From contig DAONSX010000045.1 of NCBI GenBank assembly GCA_035411425.1, positions 1 to 19,512 of the forward strand: DNA of 19,512 bases. The letters run 5' to 3'. The translations under genes were made by a program, and so were the position numbers. Source of the stretch: TTA-H9 sp002071415. Lineage in GTDB: Bacteria; Bacteroidota; Bacteroidia; Bacteroidales; TTA-H9. Below are positions 8,461 through 16,996 of this stretch, piece after piece. Below the pieces are notes generated by a model. The model ran no database searches. It saw only the letters and a program-made list of their open reading frames with translations, and was not told the origin of the DNA. The number at the start of each line of letters is the position of its first letter. Position 1 is the first letter of the stretch.

Positions 8461-9141
8461 AGCATTCCTTACGCATTATGATCTAGAATCTTCGAATTGA
8501 AAATTCGGTTAGAAGTTAGGCCAAAAGAACAATCCAGATTATTAGTTCTTTCAGGCGATACGGATAATTTTTACTGCCGGGCTTTCTCTTCCTTGAAAAA
8601 ATTCCTGATCACTTCATTCTGACGAATTGTTTCCACGTGGGCGAAGCGACTGACTCTAAACTCAGAACTCTTACTTCGTTTTTAATCAGGTTGTCGTGAT
8701 TTTGATGATTGCGTTATAGCATTACCTATTCTATATAATCACTATCAGTCTTATCACTCCTTGAGACCTACTCCAATCATCTGCAACCGTTAATTCTTTT
8801 TTAAATTTCTTTTCTTGACGTTAAATTCTAAAAGGTTCTCCTTATGTGAGAAAAGAATAACAGGCAGAGGTGCACAGTGAACTAAGGATTTGAAGTAGTT
8901 TTTCATAGTGTTTCTAAGAAAGTACTTTTGTAAAATATTGACGGGTAATGATAAGATCGGGAATTCCGACATTTGAGAAGGTCGAATCGGTACTTTTTTT
9001 ATATATCATACCGTAAACCAATTCATTGTATTTTATCCTCTTTATTGATTGACATTAGAATATCTTCCATAATAAATAGTTTAGGATTATTGTATGGATG
9101 AAGATTCTTAGATTTGAGAAATATTTTAATTGTTTTTGGGT
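8461..9141. other. Long non-coding spacer downstream of the GAPDH cluster
   Basis: This spacer has about 680 bases and no frame I can support as a gene; a 60-codon minus-strand frame at 8790-8972 has no recognisable character. A small perfect hairpin follows the upstream stop codon (CGAATT at 8493-8498, AATTCG at 8502-8507) but lacks a T-run. About 30 bases further on, AAAGAAC and GTTCTTT form a second weak stem with a 14-base loop. The right end contains the promoter of the ZIP gene. I recognise no decayed gene, tRNA or mobile element. Confidence 0.5.
9090..9116 (+). promoter_or_regulatory. Bacteroidetes-type promoter for the ZIP transporter
   Basis: TTG at 9090-9092 and TAGATTTG at 9109-9116 are separated by 16 bases, matching the -33 TTG/TTTG and -7 TAnnTTTG arrangement known from this phylum. 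The -7 box ends 25 bases before the ATG at 9142, the same distance as in the promoter of the ABC permease gene in this window. No metal-regulator operator is evident. Confidence 0.5.
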
Positions 9142-9957
9142 ATGAAGTACGAAAGTTTGTTGCAATACAATCCAGCTTTACTTGCCTTTATAGCAACATT
9201 ATTTACATGGCTGATGACGGCATTGGGTGCGTCCATGGTATTTTTCTTCAAAAGCATCAATAAGAAGGTACTTAATTCCATGTTGGGATTTGCTGCCGGA
9301 GTGATGATAGCAGCAAGTTTCTGGTCGTTATTAAAGCCATCTATCGACATGGCTGAAGAGATGGGGATGCTTGCATGGGTGCCTGCGATAATCGGATTTT
9401 TAGCAGGAGGAGGTTTATTATTTTCCATCGACAGGGTTTTGCCCCATTTACACATGGGATTAGCAACCAGTAAAGCTGAAGGGATAAAGACTTCGTGGCA
9501 GAGAAGTGTTTTGCTGGTTTTAGCCATTACGCTTCATAATATTCCCGAAGGGCTTGCTGTAGGAATAGCTTTCGGAGCTTTAACCAACAATCCCGAAATA
9601 AGTACACTAATGGGTGGGCTTGTTTTAGCTTTAGGTATTGGCATTCAGAATTTTCCGGAAGGAGCGGCAGTTTCTATTCCACTGAGGAGGGAAGGTTTTT
9701 CGAGATTAAAAGCCTTTAACTATGGCCAGCTTTCTGGTCTTGCTGAACCCATAGCCGGATTAATCGGTGTCTATTTAGTTTTAGCTATCACTCCTATTTT
9801 GCCCTATGCCTTATCGTTTGCTGCTGGTGCGATGATCTATGTGGTAGTGGAAGAATTGATTCCCGAATCGCAAATTGGAGATGAGACCGATCTTTCGACT
9901 GTAGGTACAATTATAGGTTTTGCGTTGATGATGCTTTTGGATGTAGCTTTTGGATAA
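9142..9957 (+). CDS. ZIP family divalent metal transporter (GufA/ZupT-like)
   Basis: This 271-residue membrane protein is predicted to import Zn2+ or related divalent metals into the cytoplasm. About eight hydrophobic helices are visible. The metal-site helices carry HNIPEG (His132, Glu136) and QNFPEG (Gln169, Asn170, Glu173), the paired signature of the ZIP fold, with the second in the Gln-Asn form typical of the GufA-like bacterial subgroup. A moderately charged loop containing PHLHMG precedes the first motif. I chose the ATG at 9142; a TTG twelve bases upstream would add only four residues, and the promoter spacing suits the ATG. The gene is monocistronic and convergent with the C69 peptidase. 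Metal specificity cannot be read from the sequence. Confidence 0.92.
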   Translation: MKYESLLQYNPALLAFIATLFTWLMTALGASMVFFFKSINKKVLNSMLGFAAGVMIAASFWSLLKPSIDMAEEMGMLAWVPAIIGFLAGGGLLFSIDRVLPHLHMGLATSKAEGIKTSWQRSVLLVLAITLHNIPEGLAVGIAFGALTNNPEISTLMGGLVLALGIGIQNFPEGAAVSIPLRREGFSRLKAFNYGQLSGLAEPIAGLIGVYLVLAITPILPYALSFAAGAMIYVVVEELIPESQIGDETDLSTVGTIIGFALMMLLDVAFG

Positions 9958-10009
9958 GGTAAAAGAAGTAAGATTTAGGAAATTCATACAGGATCGGCCG
10001 GAGTGGAGG

Positions 10010-10048
10010 ATAATGTAGGAGGTGGCCTACGGCTACCTCCTACATTAT
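10010..10048. terminator. Strong hairpin between convergent genes, likely bidirectional terminator
   Basis: An 18-base-pair stem (one G-U pair) closes a three-base TAC loop: 10010-10027 pairs with 10031-10048, centred at 10029. The top of the stem is GGAGGTGGCC against GGCTACCTCC, and its base is AT-rich (ATAATG / CATTAT). This gives a T-rich end on the plus strand (TTATTTC) and, read from the other side, ATTATCC. It lies 52 bases after the ZIP stop codon and 36 bases beyond the stop of the opposing C69 gene, where a shared terminator is expected. The U-tract is short, so termination efficiency is uncertain. Confidence 0.7.
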
Positions 10049-10084
10049 TTCTAAAGACAATTTTATCGAACAAAAGCGAATGAT

Positions 10085-11965
10085 TTATTGCTTGTACTTC
10101 AGTTTGTCGCCGGTTTTTTCAACGATATAACGATACCATTGCTCACCATAGCCAGGTTGACTGACTTTGGGATTCTTCTTATTGCCATCTTTTACTTTAA
10201 TATTTCCATCCATATATTTAGTAAACAAATAGGCATAAAAATTCTTCCATTGCATTACAAGGTTATTCCCTATATTAACACTGTAATCGGTGAGGAAATC
10301 AATAGCCTTCGATTTGTCGGTTCCGTATAGTTTCAGGGCATAAGAATCTATAGTGGGGGTAAAATCAATATAGAAATTTTCGAGCTTATCCTGCATGACC
10401 CTTACTTCAGGGTGTATATCGCGATAACGGGTATAGACGAAGTTACTTACTTGATTGAATACCCAGAAGGCTGCATCATCTCTAAATTCCATCATACTTC
10501 CATATCCGCGGGCATATTTATCGGCTGCACGAGTAGACGAGCAATAAACAGGATAATAAACGGTATTGTCGGCGTCGTCGACACTGAACCAGAATATTCC
10601 ACCGATCTCACGAGGAAGCCATGAACGCATTTGCGAAACGAAAGAGAAGCCTGTCTGCTGTGTCGCAGTAGCTCTTTCGTTCAAATAAATTTGGCCATCT
10701 ACCTCAAAAGTTAATGGACGCCATCGGTAAGGATTGCCATAAGGGCCCGCCCCAAGGTCTTTGCTCATATCGAGCTCGGTGCCTTCCAGATGGTCGCGCA
10801 TAAAATCCATCATATCTCTTACTCTGACCTTTTTTTGGGGTTTAACCCAAAGAGGCATACGATTGCTCCCATAACCCGTAACTGGATCGAATTCTATATT
10901 GCCTTTAACATATTCCCAATATTTACTCATGCCGGGAGCTACTTTGTTGAACATCGTCCAGACTCTGATCTCAGAAAATCGTGCTGCTTCGAAGTTGAGA
11001 GGGGCATAAGTATCACTAAAGCTGAATTTTTCGTCAGTTATAGCATCGGTGATATATCCACGCTGACGGGCAAAAGATATCACATCGTATGAATAAGCAC
11101 ATTCAACCTGAGGGTCTAAAATCTTATCGAGATTCTGAGAAGTTATGGAGGTAGTTCCATTGGCCAGTGGGAAGGTAGTTATACGAGCCTGATTGGCATG
11201 GCCCGAAACTGTACCATCGGGTATTCTCAAGGCTACCCATACCATTCCTTTTATTCCCTTTTGGTACTCTTCGATAAGGCGCTTGCCATGTTCTTCTGCA
11301 AAATTTTTCCCAGCTATTTCTTCCAATTTTTTCAGAAAATCATGGTCACTATAAAATACTTTATCCACGAAGGGTTTTAGGGTTCTCTGAAATTCCTTGC
11401 TTTCTTTGCGTAAGCCACTGGCATCGATGCGAATTTCTTTCCCTTTTCCAATAACTTCTAATATCCATGCTTCCTCCGCGTCGGCAACCGAGAATGATTC
11501 ACCTTCGCTCACGTAACCATATTTTTCGGATAGTTCGACCATGACTTTTATAGCTTCACGCGCCGTGCGAGATCGTTGCAAAGCTATATAGATCATGTTG
11601 CCATAATCTATTATAGAACCCGGCTGATGCCACAGTTCTTCACGGCCTCCGTAAGTGGTTTCACCAATAGAAACCTGATATTCGTTCATATTCCCGATCA
11701 CATTGTAGGTTTGAAGAGCTTGTTCAATTTTACCCAGATACTTGCCCGTATCCCATTCGTATACCTCAAGCATGGTTCCTGCAGGCCAGGTAGCAGCATC
11801 CCAATGATATAGTTCTCCATAAAGAACATGCGAATCGGCCGAATAACTAATCATTACACTTCCATCAACTGATGCGCCTTTGGTAATGATATAATTGGTA
11901 CATGCATAACTGCCCAAAATAAAACCACAGGCTAAAAAGAATGTAAGAAATACTTTTTTAGTCAT
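10085..11965 (-). CDS. Secreted C69 family dipeptidase (PepD-like)
   Basis: This 626-residue peptidase of family C69 (N-terminal nucleophile hydrolase fold) would cleave dipeptides or short peptides. It begins with a signal peptide: KK followed by a hydrophobic stretch ending at SYA. Cys22 comes next, in CTNYIITKGAS. In this family removal of the leader exposes the catalytic N-terminal cysteine, so secretion to the periplasm or cell surface fits. Other family landmarks are YGGREELWHQPGSIIDYG, EAWILEVIGKGKEI, ANQARIT and the late GGIFWFSVDDAD region. The length suits the longer Bacteroidetes members. I start at the ATG at 11963-11965; a TTG nine bases upstream adds only three residues. The gene follows mreC by 146 bases on the same strand and may have its own promoter, though none is clear. 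Confidence 0.9.
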   Translation of the reverse strand: MTKKVFLTFFLACGFILGSYACTNYIITKGASVDGSVMISYSADSHVLYGELYHWDAATWPAGTMLEVYEWDTGKYLGKIEQALQTYNVIGNMNEYQVSIGETTYGGREELWHQPGSIIDYGNMIYIALQRSRTAREAIKVMVELSEKYGYVSEGESFSVADAEEAWILEVIGKGKEIRIDASGLRKESKEFQRTLKPFVDKVFYSDHDFLKKLEEIAGKNFAEEHGKRLIEEYQKGIKGMVWVALRIPDGTVSGHANQARITTFPLANGTTSITSQNLDKILDPQVECAYSYDVISFARQRGYITDAITDEKFSFSDTYAPLNFEAARFSEIRVWTMFNKVAPGMSKYWEYVKGNIEFDPVTGYGSNRMPLWVKPQKKVRVRDMMDFMRDHLEGTELDMSKDLGAGPYGNPYRWRPLTFEVDGQIYLNERATATQQTGFSFVSQMRSWLPREIGGIFWFSVDDADNTVYYPVYCSSTRAADKYARGYGSMMEFRDDAAFWVFNQVSNFVYTRYRDIHPEVRVMQDKLENFYIDFTPTIDSYALKLYGTDKSKAIDFLTDYSVNIGNNLVMQWKNFYAYLFTKYMDGNIKVKDGNKKNPKVSQPGYGEQWYRYIVEKTGDKLKYKQ

Positions 11966-12111
11966 AAAAATCAATTTATAAATTAAATAAAGAAAAGGTT
12001 AGTTTGATGGCCTAAAATTATAGATTATTTTTTACATACCCCCCACCCCTTGAGCAAATAAAGCCCTGTTGTCAAATAAATTGCTGATAATTAAATAATT
12101 GACCAATGAGA

Positions 12112-12957
12112 TTAATTTTCTTCAGAAATAATTTCATCTTGTTTTTTCAGCAGTTGCAGTTGTTCGTCTCTCAGAAGATTTTGAACCACATAAACATAGG
12201 AAAGACTGCCGAATCTCGTACTCAGTAATATATCGGCATCATAATAATTATCGTCGGTATTCAGATGAAAATGATCAATGGTTCCGATAAGGATACCTTC
12301 GGGGAAAATCAAAGAATAGCCGCTAGTAACCACGCTGTCTTCTTTTGAAATTTGAACTTGTCCCGGTAGGTTGATCAGGCTGGCTTTGAATGGATTCCCT
12401 CCTTTCCAGATAACCGAAGTAAGTTCATTATTTTTTTTCAGTTTTGCGCTAATCATAGTAGCACTGTGAAGCACAGGCATAATAGAAGCAAAATGGTCGG
12501 AAACAGTCACAACAATTCCTACTACTCCTTGAGGTCCTATGACCCCCATGTCGATGCCAACTCCCTCTCTACTTCCCTTGTCAATCATGATGTAATTGTT
12601 GCGTTTGCCAAGGCTGTTACCGATGACATGGGCTGTGATGTACTTGTATCTTTGCCTGTAAAGGGTATCATGATGCCAGAAGACGTTGGTATCGACAGCC
12701 AGAAAGCTCGAAGGAAGGGAGCTGCGCAGGATGGAGTTTTCGATGGCAAGCTGTCGGTTTGTAGATTTTAATTTATAGAAATTGGCAATGGAAGCATTGA
12801 TTTCTCGAACTTTTCCATTAAAAGAAGTAGCTAGTTTGAAATAAACAGCCTGAGGATAATAATTGAAAGAAAATATGAGTAAAAAGGATATTATCTCGAG
12901 TAATAAAAAGAGGGAAAAGAAATGATATCGAGCTATAAACCTCAGGATGTTATTCAT
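12112..12957 (-). CDS. mreC: Rod shape-determining protein MreC
   Basis: MreC is a membrane-anchored periplasmic scaffold that links MreB filaments to the wall-elongation enzymes. The 281 residues show a short cytoplasmic N-terminus, one membrane helix (about 13-32), a helical coiled-coil region up to about residue 80, then the beta-rich MreC core with YITAHVIGNS, DKGSREGVGIDMGVIGPQGVVGIV and VVTSGYSLIFPEGILIGTI. This is full length for the family. It starts 39 bases after mreB and is probably co-transcribed with it. The usual next gene, mreD, is not present: the 146-base gap to the C69 peptidase gene is too small to hold it. Confidence 0.95.
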   Translation of the reverse strand: MNNILRFIARYHFFSLFLLLEIISFLLIFSFNYYPQAVYFKLATSFNGKVREINASIANFYKLKSTNRQLAIENSILRSSLPSSFLAVDTNVFWHHDTLYRQRYKYITAHVIGNSLGKRNNYIMIDKGSREGVGIDMGVIGPQGVVGIVVTVSDHFASIMPVLHSATMISAKLKKNNELTSVIWKGGNPFKASLINLPGQVQISKEDSVVTSGYSLIFPEGILIGTIDHFHLNTDDNYYDADILLSTRFGSLSYVYVVQNLLRDEQLQLLKKQDEIISEEN

Positions 12958-12996
12958 AATCTTTCGGCCGGTTTCGTAAAAATATTTCTCCTAATA

Positions 12997-14019
12997 TTAT
13001 TTAATAAGGAATGTAAACTTGTCGAAATTCTTGAGAGCTATTCCTGAGCCTCGGGCGACGGCGCGCAGAGGATCTTCGGCTACATGAACGGGTAATTTGG
13101 TTTTTTGTGTGATTCTTTTGTCGAGGCCTCGAAGCATCCCTCCGCCACCCGCCAGATAGATACCTGTACGATAGATATCTGCCGAAAGCTCAGGAGGTGT
13201 CATTTCGAGTGCATGGAGAACGGCAGCCTCAATTTTACTAATTGATTTATCGAGGCATTGGGCAATTTCGACATAATTTACTTTTATTTCCTTAGGGATT
13301 CCGGTAAGCATGTCGCGGCCATGAACCGCATAGTCGGCAGGGGGATTTTCCAAATCGGTGATCGCAGCTCCCACTTCAATTTTCACTCTTTCGGCAGTAC
13401 GTTCCCCTATGTTGATATTATGCTGTTTCTTCATGTACTCTTCTATATCGTCGTTAAAATCATCTCCGGCTACGTGAATAGATTCATTGGTTACGATTCC
13501 ACCAAGGGCTATAACAGCAATTTCACAAGTACCACCTCCAATATCAACAATCATGTTTCCGGTAGGTTCTAGAACGTCGATACCAATTCCAATAGCAGCG
13601 GCCATAGGTTCATGAATCAGACGGATTTCTTTTGCACCTGCCTGCTCGGCTGAATCTTTTACCGCACGTTCTTCAACTTCGGTAATACCCGAAGGTATCG
13701 AAATGACCATTCTGAGTGATTGAGGAAAGATACTATGGTTTTCGGGTATCATTCGTATCATTTCACGCATCATGATTTCGGCGGCCTGAAAATCGGCAAT
13801 TACTCCATCGCGTAATGGACGTATGGTTTTAATGTTTTCATGGGTTTTCCCATGCATCATTTGGGCTCGCTTGCCAACGGCAATCACCTTGCCCGTAGAG
13901 CGTTCAATGGCTACAATGCTTGGTTCGTCTACTACTACTCGATCGTTATGTATAATGATGGTATTGGCCGTACCCAAATCCATTGCGATTTCCCTGCTTA
14001 AAAATGAAAAAAGGCCCAT
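12997..14019 (-). CDS. mreB: Rod shape-determining protein MreB (bacterial actin)
   Basis: MreB forms ATP-dependent membrane-bound filaments that position peptidoglycan synthesis along the cell side wall. The 340-residue product has the actin-fold nucleotide motifs in order: phosphate-1 AMDLGTANT (12-20), phosphate-2 IVDIGGGTCEIAVI (about 158-171) and the adenosine motif LAGGGGMLRGL (about 289-299). EPMAAAIG lies between the first two. The N-terminus GLFSFLSREIA is a plausible amphipathic membrane-binding segment. It follows purH by 15 bases and precedes mreC by 39, so the three form one transcription unit. It implies a rod-shaped or elongating cell. Confidence 0.97.
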   Translation of the reverse strand: MGLFSFLSREIAMDLGTANTIIIHNDRVVVDEPSIVAIERSTGKVIAVGKRAQMMHGKTHENIKTIRPLRDGVIADFQAAEIMMREMIRMIPENHSIFPQSLRMVISIPSGITEVEERAVKDSAEQAGAKEIRLIHEPMAAAIGIGIDVLEPTGNMIVDIGGGTCEIAVIALGGIVTNESIHVAGDDFNDDIEEYMKKQHNINIGERTAERVKIEVGAAITDLENPPADYAVHGRDMLTGIPKEIKVNYVEIAQCLDKSISKIEAAVLHALEMTPPELSADIYRTGIYLAGGGGMLRGLDKRITQKTKLPVHVAEDPLRAVARGSGIALKNFDKFTFLIK

Positions 14020-14034
14020 AAAACGATTTATATG

Positions 14035-15549
14035 TTAATGTTTAAAATGTCGAATGCCTGTAAATACCATGGCCATATTATGCTGGTCACAGTAATCAAT
14101 GCTCTCCTGGTCTTTAATAGAACCCCCGGGCTGGATAATGGCAGTGATCCCTGCTTTATGAGCCAATTCAACTGAATCGGCGAAAGGGAAAAAGGCATCG
14201 GAGGCCATCACTGCTCCCTCAAGGTCGAAGCCAAAATTATGGCTCTTTTCTATAGCATACCTCAGAGCATCTACTCTCGAAGTTTGCCCGGCTCCCATAC
14301 CGATAAGTTGTTTGTTTTTTACAAGGGCTATGGCATTCGACTTCAAATGCTTTACTACCTTGTTGGCAAACAACAGGTCTTCTGTTTGTTCCGGAGTAGG
14401 CTCGACTCGAGTCTTGCATTCCCATTGTCGAGGATCGTCGGGGAAGCTATCTCTGTCTTGCATTAAAAAACCTCCTGCAGCCGAACGGTATAGCTTATCG
14501 GGTAAACTTTTGCCGGTAGTTTGCAAAATTACTCTGTTTTTACGAGATTTCAACATCTGGAGAGCCTCATTTTCAAATCCCGGAGCAAGAATAACTTCAA
14601 AAAACAAGGAATTAATTTTTACCACTGTTTCTTTATCTATGGTACTATTGCTGACAATCACACCACCAAAGGCCGATACTGGATCTCCCCGAAGTGTCAT
14701 TTCCAAAGCGGTCATTAATTCTGCATGAGAAGCTATTCCGCATGAATTACCGTGTTTGATAATAGCAATGGTGGGTTCGGTGAATTCAGATATCAGACTT
14801 AATGCCGTATCTATATCGAGTAAATTGTTGTAAGAAATTTCTTTTCCGTGAAGTTGAGCAAAATACGAACTCGATCTGCCAAAGTAAATCCCCTTTTGAT
14901 GTGGGTTTTCACCATAACGCAATATTTTGTGATGATCTTCTGTAATTCTGAGGTAGTGGTTCCCGGTCTGATTGCTGAAATAGGATAGGATAGCCGCATC
15001 ATAGCGTGAGCTGACTGCAAAGGCACGTGTGGCAAGTATCATGCGTTGCTCCTCAGTAAAAGAGCCATCCCCTTTTCGATACCATTCGAGGGCTTCATTC
15101 ATGCTTGCGTTATCGGCCACTACGGCTACAGATTTAAAATTCTTGGCAGCCGCTCGAATTAGCGAAATGCCCCCAATATCAATATTTTCGATAATTTCTT
15201 CCTGATGATTTGTGCTTGCTACGGTTTGTTCAAAGGGATACAAATCCACTATTACAAGGTCAATGGCAGGAATACCATATAATTTGGCTTCGTTCAGGTC
15301 GTCGGGATGATCACGCTGATATAGTATGCCTCCCATTATCGTGGGATGCAGCGTCTTGAGCCTGCCACTAAAAATGGAAGGGAATCCTGTTAAAGATTCT
15401 ATACTTTGAACTTCAAACCCTTTATCTTTCAAGAAGCGATATGATCCATCCGTTGCCAGAAGCTCGACTCCATGGGAAAAGAGAGTTTCGGCCCACGGAA
15501 GGAGAATTTCTTTGTGGAATGCCGAAATTAAGGCTCTATGAATTCTCAT
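14035..15549 (-). CDS. purH: Bifunctional AICAR formyltransferase / IMP cyclohydrolase PurH
   Basis: PurH carries out the last two steps of de novo purine synthesis: formylation of AICAR by 10-formyl-tetrahydrofolate, then ring closure to IMP. The 504 residues cover both domains. The N-terminal cyclohydrolase (about 1-190) has LTGFPSIFSGRLKTLHP with Lys65, and DIGGISLIRAAAKN. The C-terminal transformylase has RYGENPHQKG, NNLLDIDTAL, the catalytic Lys265-His266 pair in IIKHGNSCGIA (commonly KHNNPCG or KHNNACG in relatives), GAGQTSRVDA, SDAFFPFADS and the terminal GIRHFKH. Length and both termini are normal. It heads the purH-mreB-mreC unit. No purine riboswitch or clear -7 box is visible in the 191-base divergent spacer upstream. 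Confidence 0.97.
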   Translation of the reverse strand: MRIHRALISAFHKEILLPWAETLFSHGVELLATDGSYRFLKDKGFEVQSIESLTGFPSIFSGRLKTLHPTIMGGILYQRDHPDDLNEAKLYGIPAIDLVIVDLYPFEQTVASTNHQEEIIENIDIGGISLIRAAAKNFKSVAVVADNASMNEALEWYRKGDGSFTEEQRMILATRAFAVSSRYDAAILSYFSNQTGNHYLRITEDHHKILRYGENPHQKGIYFGRSSSYFAQLHGKEISYNNLLDIDTALSLISEFTEPTIAIIKHGNSCGIASHAELMTALEMTLRGDPVSAFGGVIVSNSTIDKETVVKINSLFFEVILAPGFENEALQMLKSRKNRVILQTTGKSLPDKLYRSAAGGFLMQDRDSFPDDPRQWECKTRVEPTPEQTEDLLFANKVVKHLKSNAIALVKNKQLIGMGAGQTSRVDALRYAIEKSHNFGFDLEGAVMASDAFFPFADSVELAHKAGITAIIQPGGSIKDQESIDYCDQHNMAMVFTGIRHFKH

Positions 15550-15685
15550 AAGGGATAAAATTTCACGAAAACAACTTAAATAGACCCATTTATAAAAAAT
15601 GAGAATGCGGCTGCAATTTTAACCAAAATGCATTCATAAGGCAAACAATTCCATTCGAAATGCAAATTAATTTGTCCTTTTCAAA

Positions 15686-15714
15686 TTGAGATAAACTCTT
15701 TTCATGTAGGTTTG
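15686..15714 (+). promoter_or_regulatory. Bacteroidetes-type promoter for the ABC permease gene
   Basis: TTG at 15686-15688 and TAGGTTTG at 15707-15714 are 18 bases apart and fit the -33/-7 pattern of the phylum. The -7 box ends 26 bases before the ATG at 15741. It lies in the divergent spacer shared with purH. Confidence 0.5.
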
Positions 15715-15740
15715 CATAATCATAACAATAGAATTTTTAT

Positions 15741-16979
15741 ATGTTGATCATCATTAAGCTAATCAGGGAAAGCTACCTGATGGCAGCAGCTGAAATAAGT
15801 GTAAATAAGACGCGCACCTTTTTATCGTTGCTGGGGATTACCATAGGGATCTTTTGTGTGGTTTCGGTTTTTACTGTATTCGATTCGATGGAAAGCACAA
15901 TTAAATCGAGCATAGAATCTTTGGGAAATAATGTGGTTTACATTCAGAAATGGCCCTGGTTATTTGGAGATGATTATCCCTGGTGGAAATACGTGAACAG
16001 GCCCGAAACCAAATTGGAAGAATTGAAGAAGCTGCAGGAGCGGTCGCAAACTGCCGAAGCAATGGCCTTTTTAACTGGTACAAACAGGACGGTAAAAAGT
16101 TTGAAACATAGTTTGAAAAATGTGACGGTTTTGGCAGTTTCGTATGATTTTTTCAAGCTGCGCAATATGGAAATTGGCGAAGGCCGTTATTTTTCGCCTC
16201 TTGAGTCTAATAATGGAAGAAATGTGACGATTTTAGGAAATGCCATAGCACAAAAGTTGTTTGATGGAGAACCGGCAGTTGGGCGACAAATAAAGATTTA
16301 CGGATTAAATACCGAAGTCGTAGGAGTCCTTGCAAAGGAAGGGAATAATATGGGAGAAAGCTTCGATGAGGAGGTGATCGTGCCCGTTCTTTTTGCTGCA
16401 AATTTTCTCAATATCGATCGCGATGGTTCCATTGCAGTCATTGCTAAAGAAGGAATTGCAAAACAGGAGCTCATCGATGAGCTTACTGGTATTATGCGCT
16501 CGCTACGCAAATTATCGCCAGGAATGGAAGATAATTTTTCCATTAACGAAATCAGTACCATTAGTACCCGATTCGACCAATTTTTCCGCATAATGGCAGT
16601 CATCGGATGGGTTATTGGGGGTTTTTCATTGCTAGTGGGTGGATTTGGAATTGCCAATATTATGTTTGTATCGGTAAAAGAACGAACCAATATGATTGGC
16701 ATTCAAAAAGCTCTGGGTGCCAAGAATTATTTCATTCTCCTGCAGTTTTTATTTGAAGCTGTTTTTTTAAGCTTGCTGGGCGGTATTTTAGGCCTATTCA
16801 TCATATTCATCTTTACCTTGATCAGTACTTATGCCTTCGATTTTCGGCTGATTCTGACATTTGCCAATATTATTCTGGGAGTTACGGTTTCGATTATTAT
16901 AGGATTGATAGCCGGAATAATTCCTTCTTATTCTGCGGCTCGCATGGATCCTGTAGAAGCTATGCGATCGACATTTTGA
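15741..16979 (+). CDS. ABC transporter permease, MacB/FtsX type
   Basis: This 412-residue inner-membrane subunit has the MacB-type layout. One N-terminal membrane helix (about 27-49, in TFLSLLGITIGIFCVVSVF) is followed by a periplasmic MacB_PCD domain (about 50-270) and an FtsX domain with three helices. Conserved motifs are GGFGIANIMFVSVKERTNMIGIQKALGA, split across the first cytoplasmic turn, and the C-terminal PSYSAARMDPVEAMRS. Such proteins work as dimers with a cytoplasmic LolD/MacB-like ATPase in export or lipoprotein and stress functions. No ATPase gene lies next to it, so the partner must be encoded elsewhere. It converges on lnt, leaving 17 bases between the stop codons. The substrate is unknown. 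Confidence 0.9.
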   Translation: MLIIIKLIRESYLMAAAEISVNKTRTFLSLLGITIGIFCVVSVFTVFDSMESTIKSSIESLGNNVVYIQKWPWLFGDDYPWWKYVNRPETKLEELKKLQERSQTAEAMAFLTGTNRTVKSLKHSLKNVTVLAVSYDFFKLRNMEIGEGRYFSPLESNNGRNVTILGNAIAQKLFDGEPAVGRQIKIYGLNTEVVGVLAKEGNNMGESFDEEVIVPVLFAANFLNIDRDGSIAVIAKEGIAKQELIDELTGIMRSLRKLSPGMEDNFSINEISTISTRFDQFFRIMAVIGWVIGGFSLLVGGFGIANIMFVSVKERTNMIGIQKALGAKNYFILLQFLFEAVFLSLLGGILGLFIIFIFTLISTYAFDFRLILTFANIILGVTVSIIIGLIAGIIPSYSAARMDPVEAMRSTF

Positions 16980-16996
16980 GATTTGCTTAAAGAAAC

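Noticed and set aside
8790..8972. 60-codon minus-strand frame in the long spacer
   Set aside because: It has no motif, no membrane or signal segment and no promoter or partner gene; it is consistent with chance in AT-rich DNA.
9126..9527. 133-codon minus-strand frame over the ZIP gene
   Set aside because: It is antisense to membrane helices of the ZIP transporter and is a composition artefact.
11963..11974. TTG start for the C69 peptidase three codons upstream
   Set aside because: The ATG at 11963-11965 directly precedes a normal Lys-Lys-hydrophobic signal peptide.
14312..14728. 138-codon plus-strand frame inside purH
   Set aside because: It is antisense to the conserved PurH transformylase domain and has no protein-like motif.
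16298..16702. 134-codon minus-strand frame inside the ABC permease gene
   Set aside because: It overlaps a clear MacB/FtsX coding frame and has low-complexity composition.
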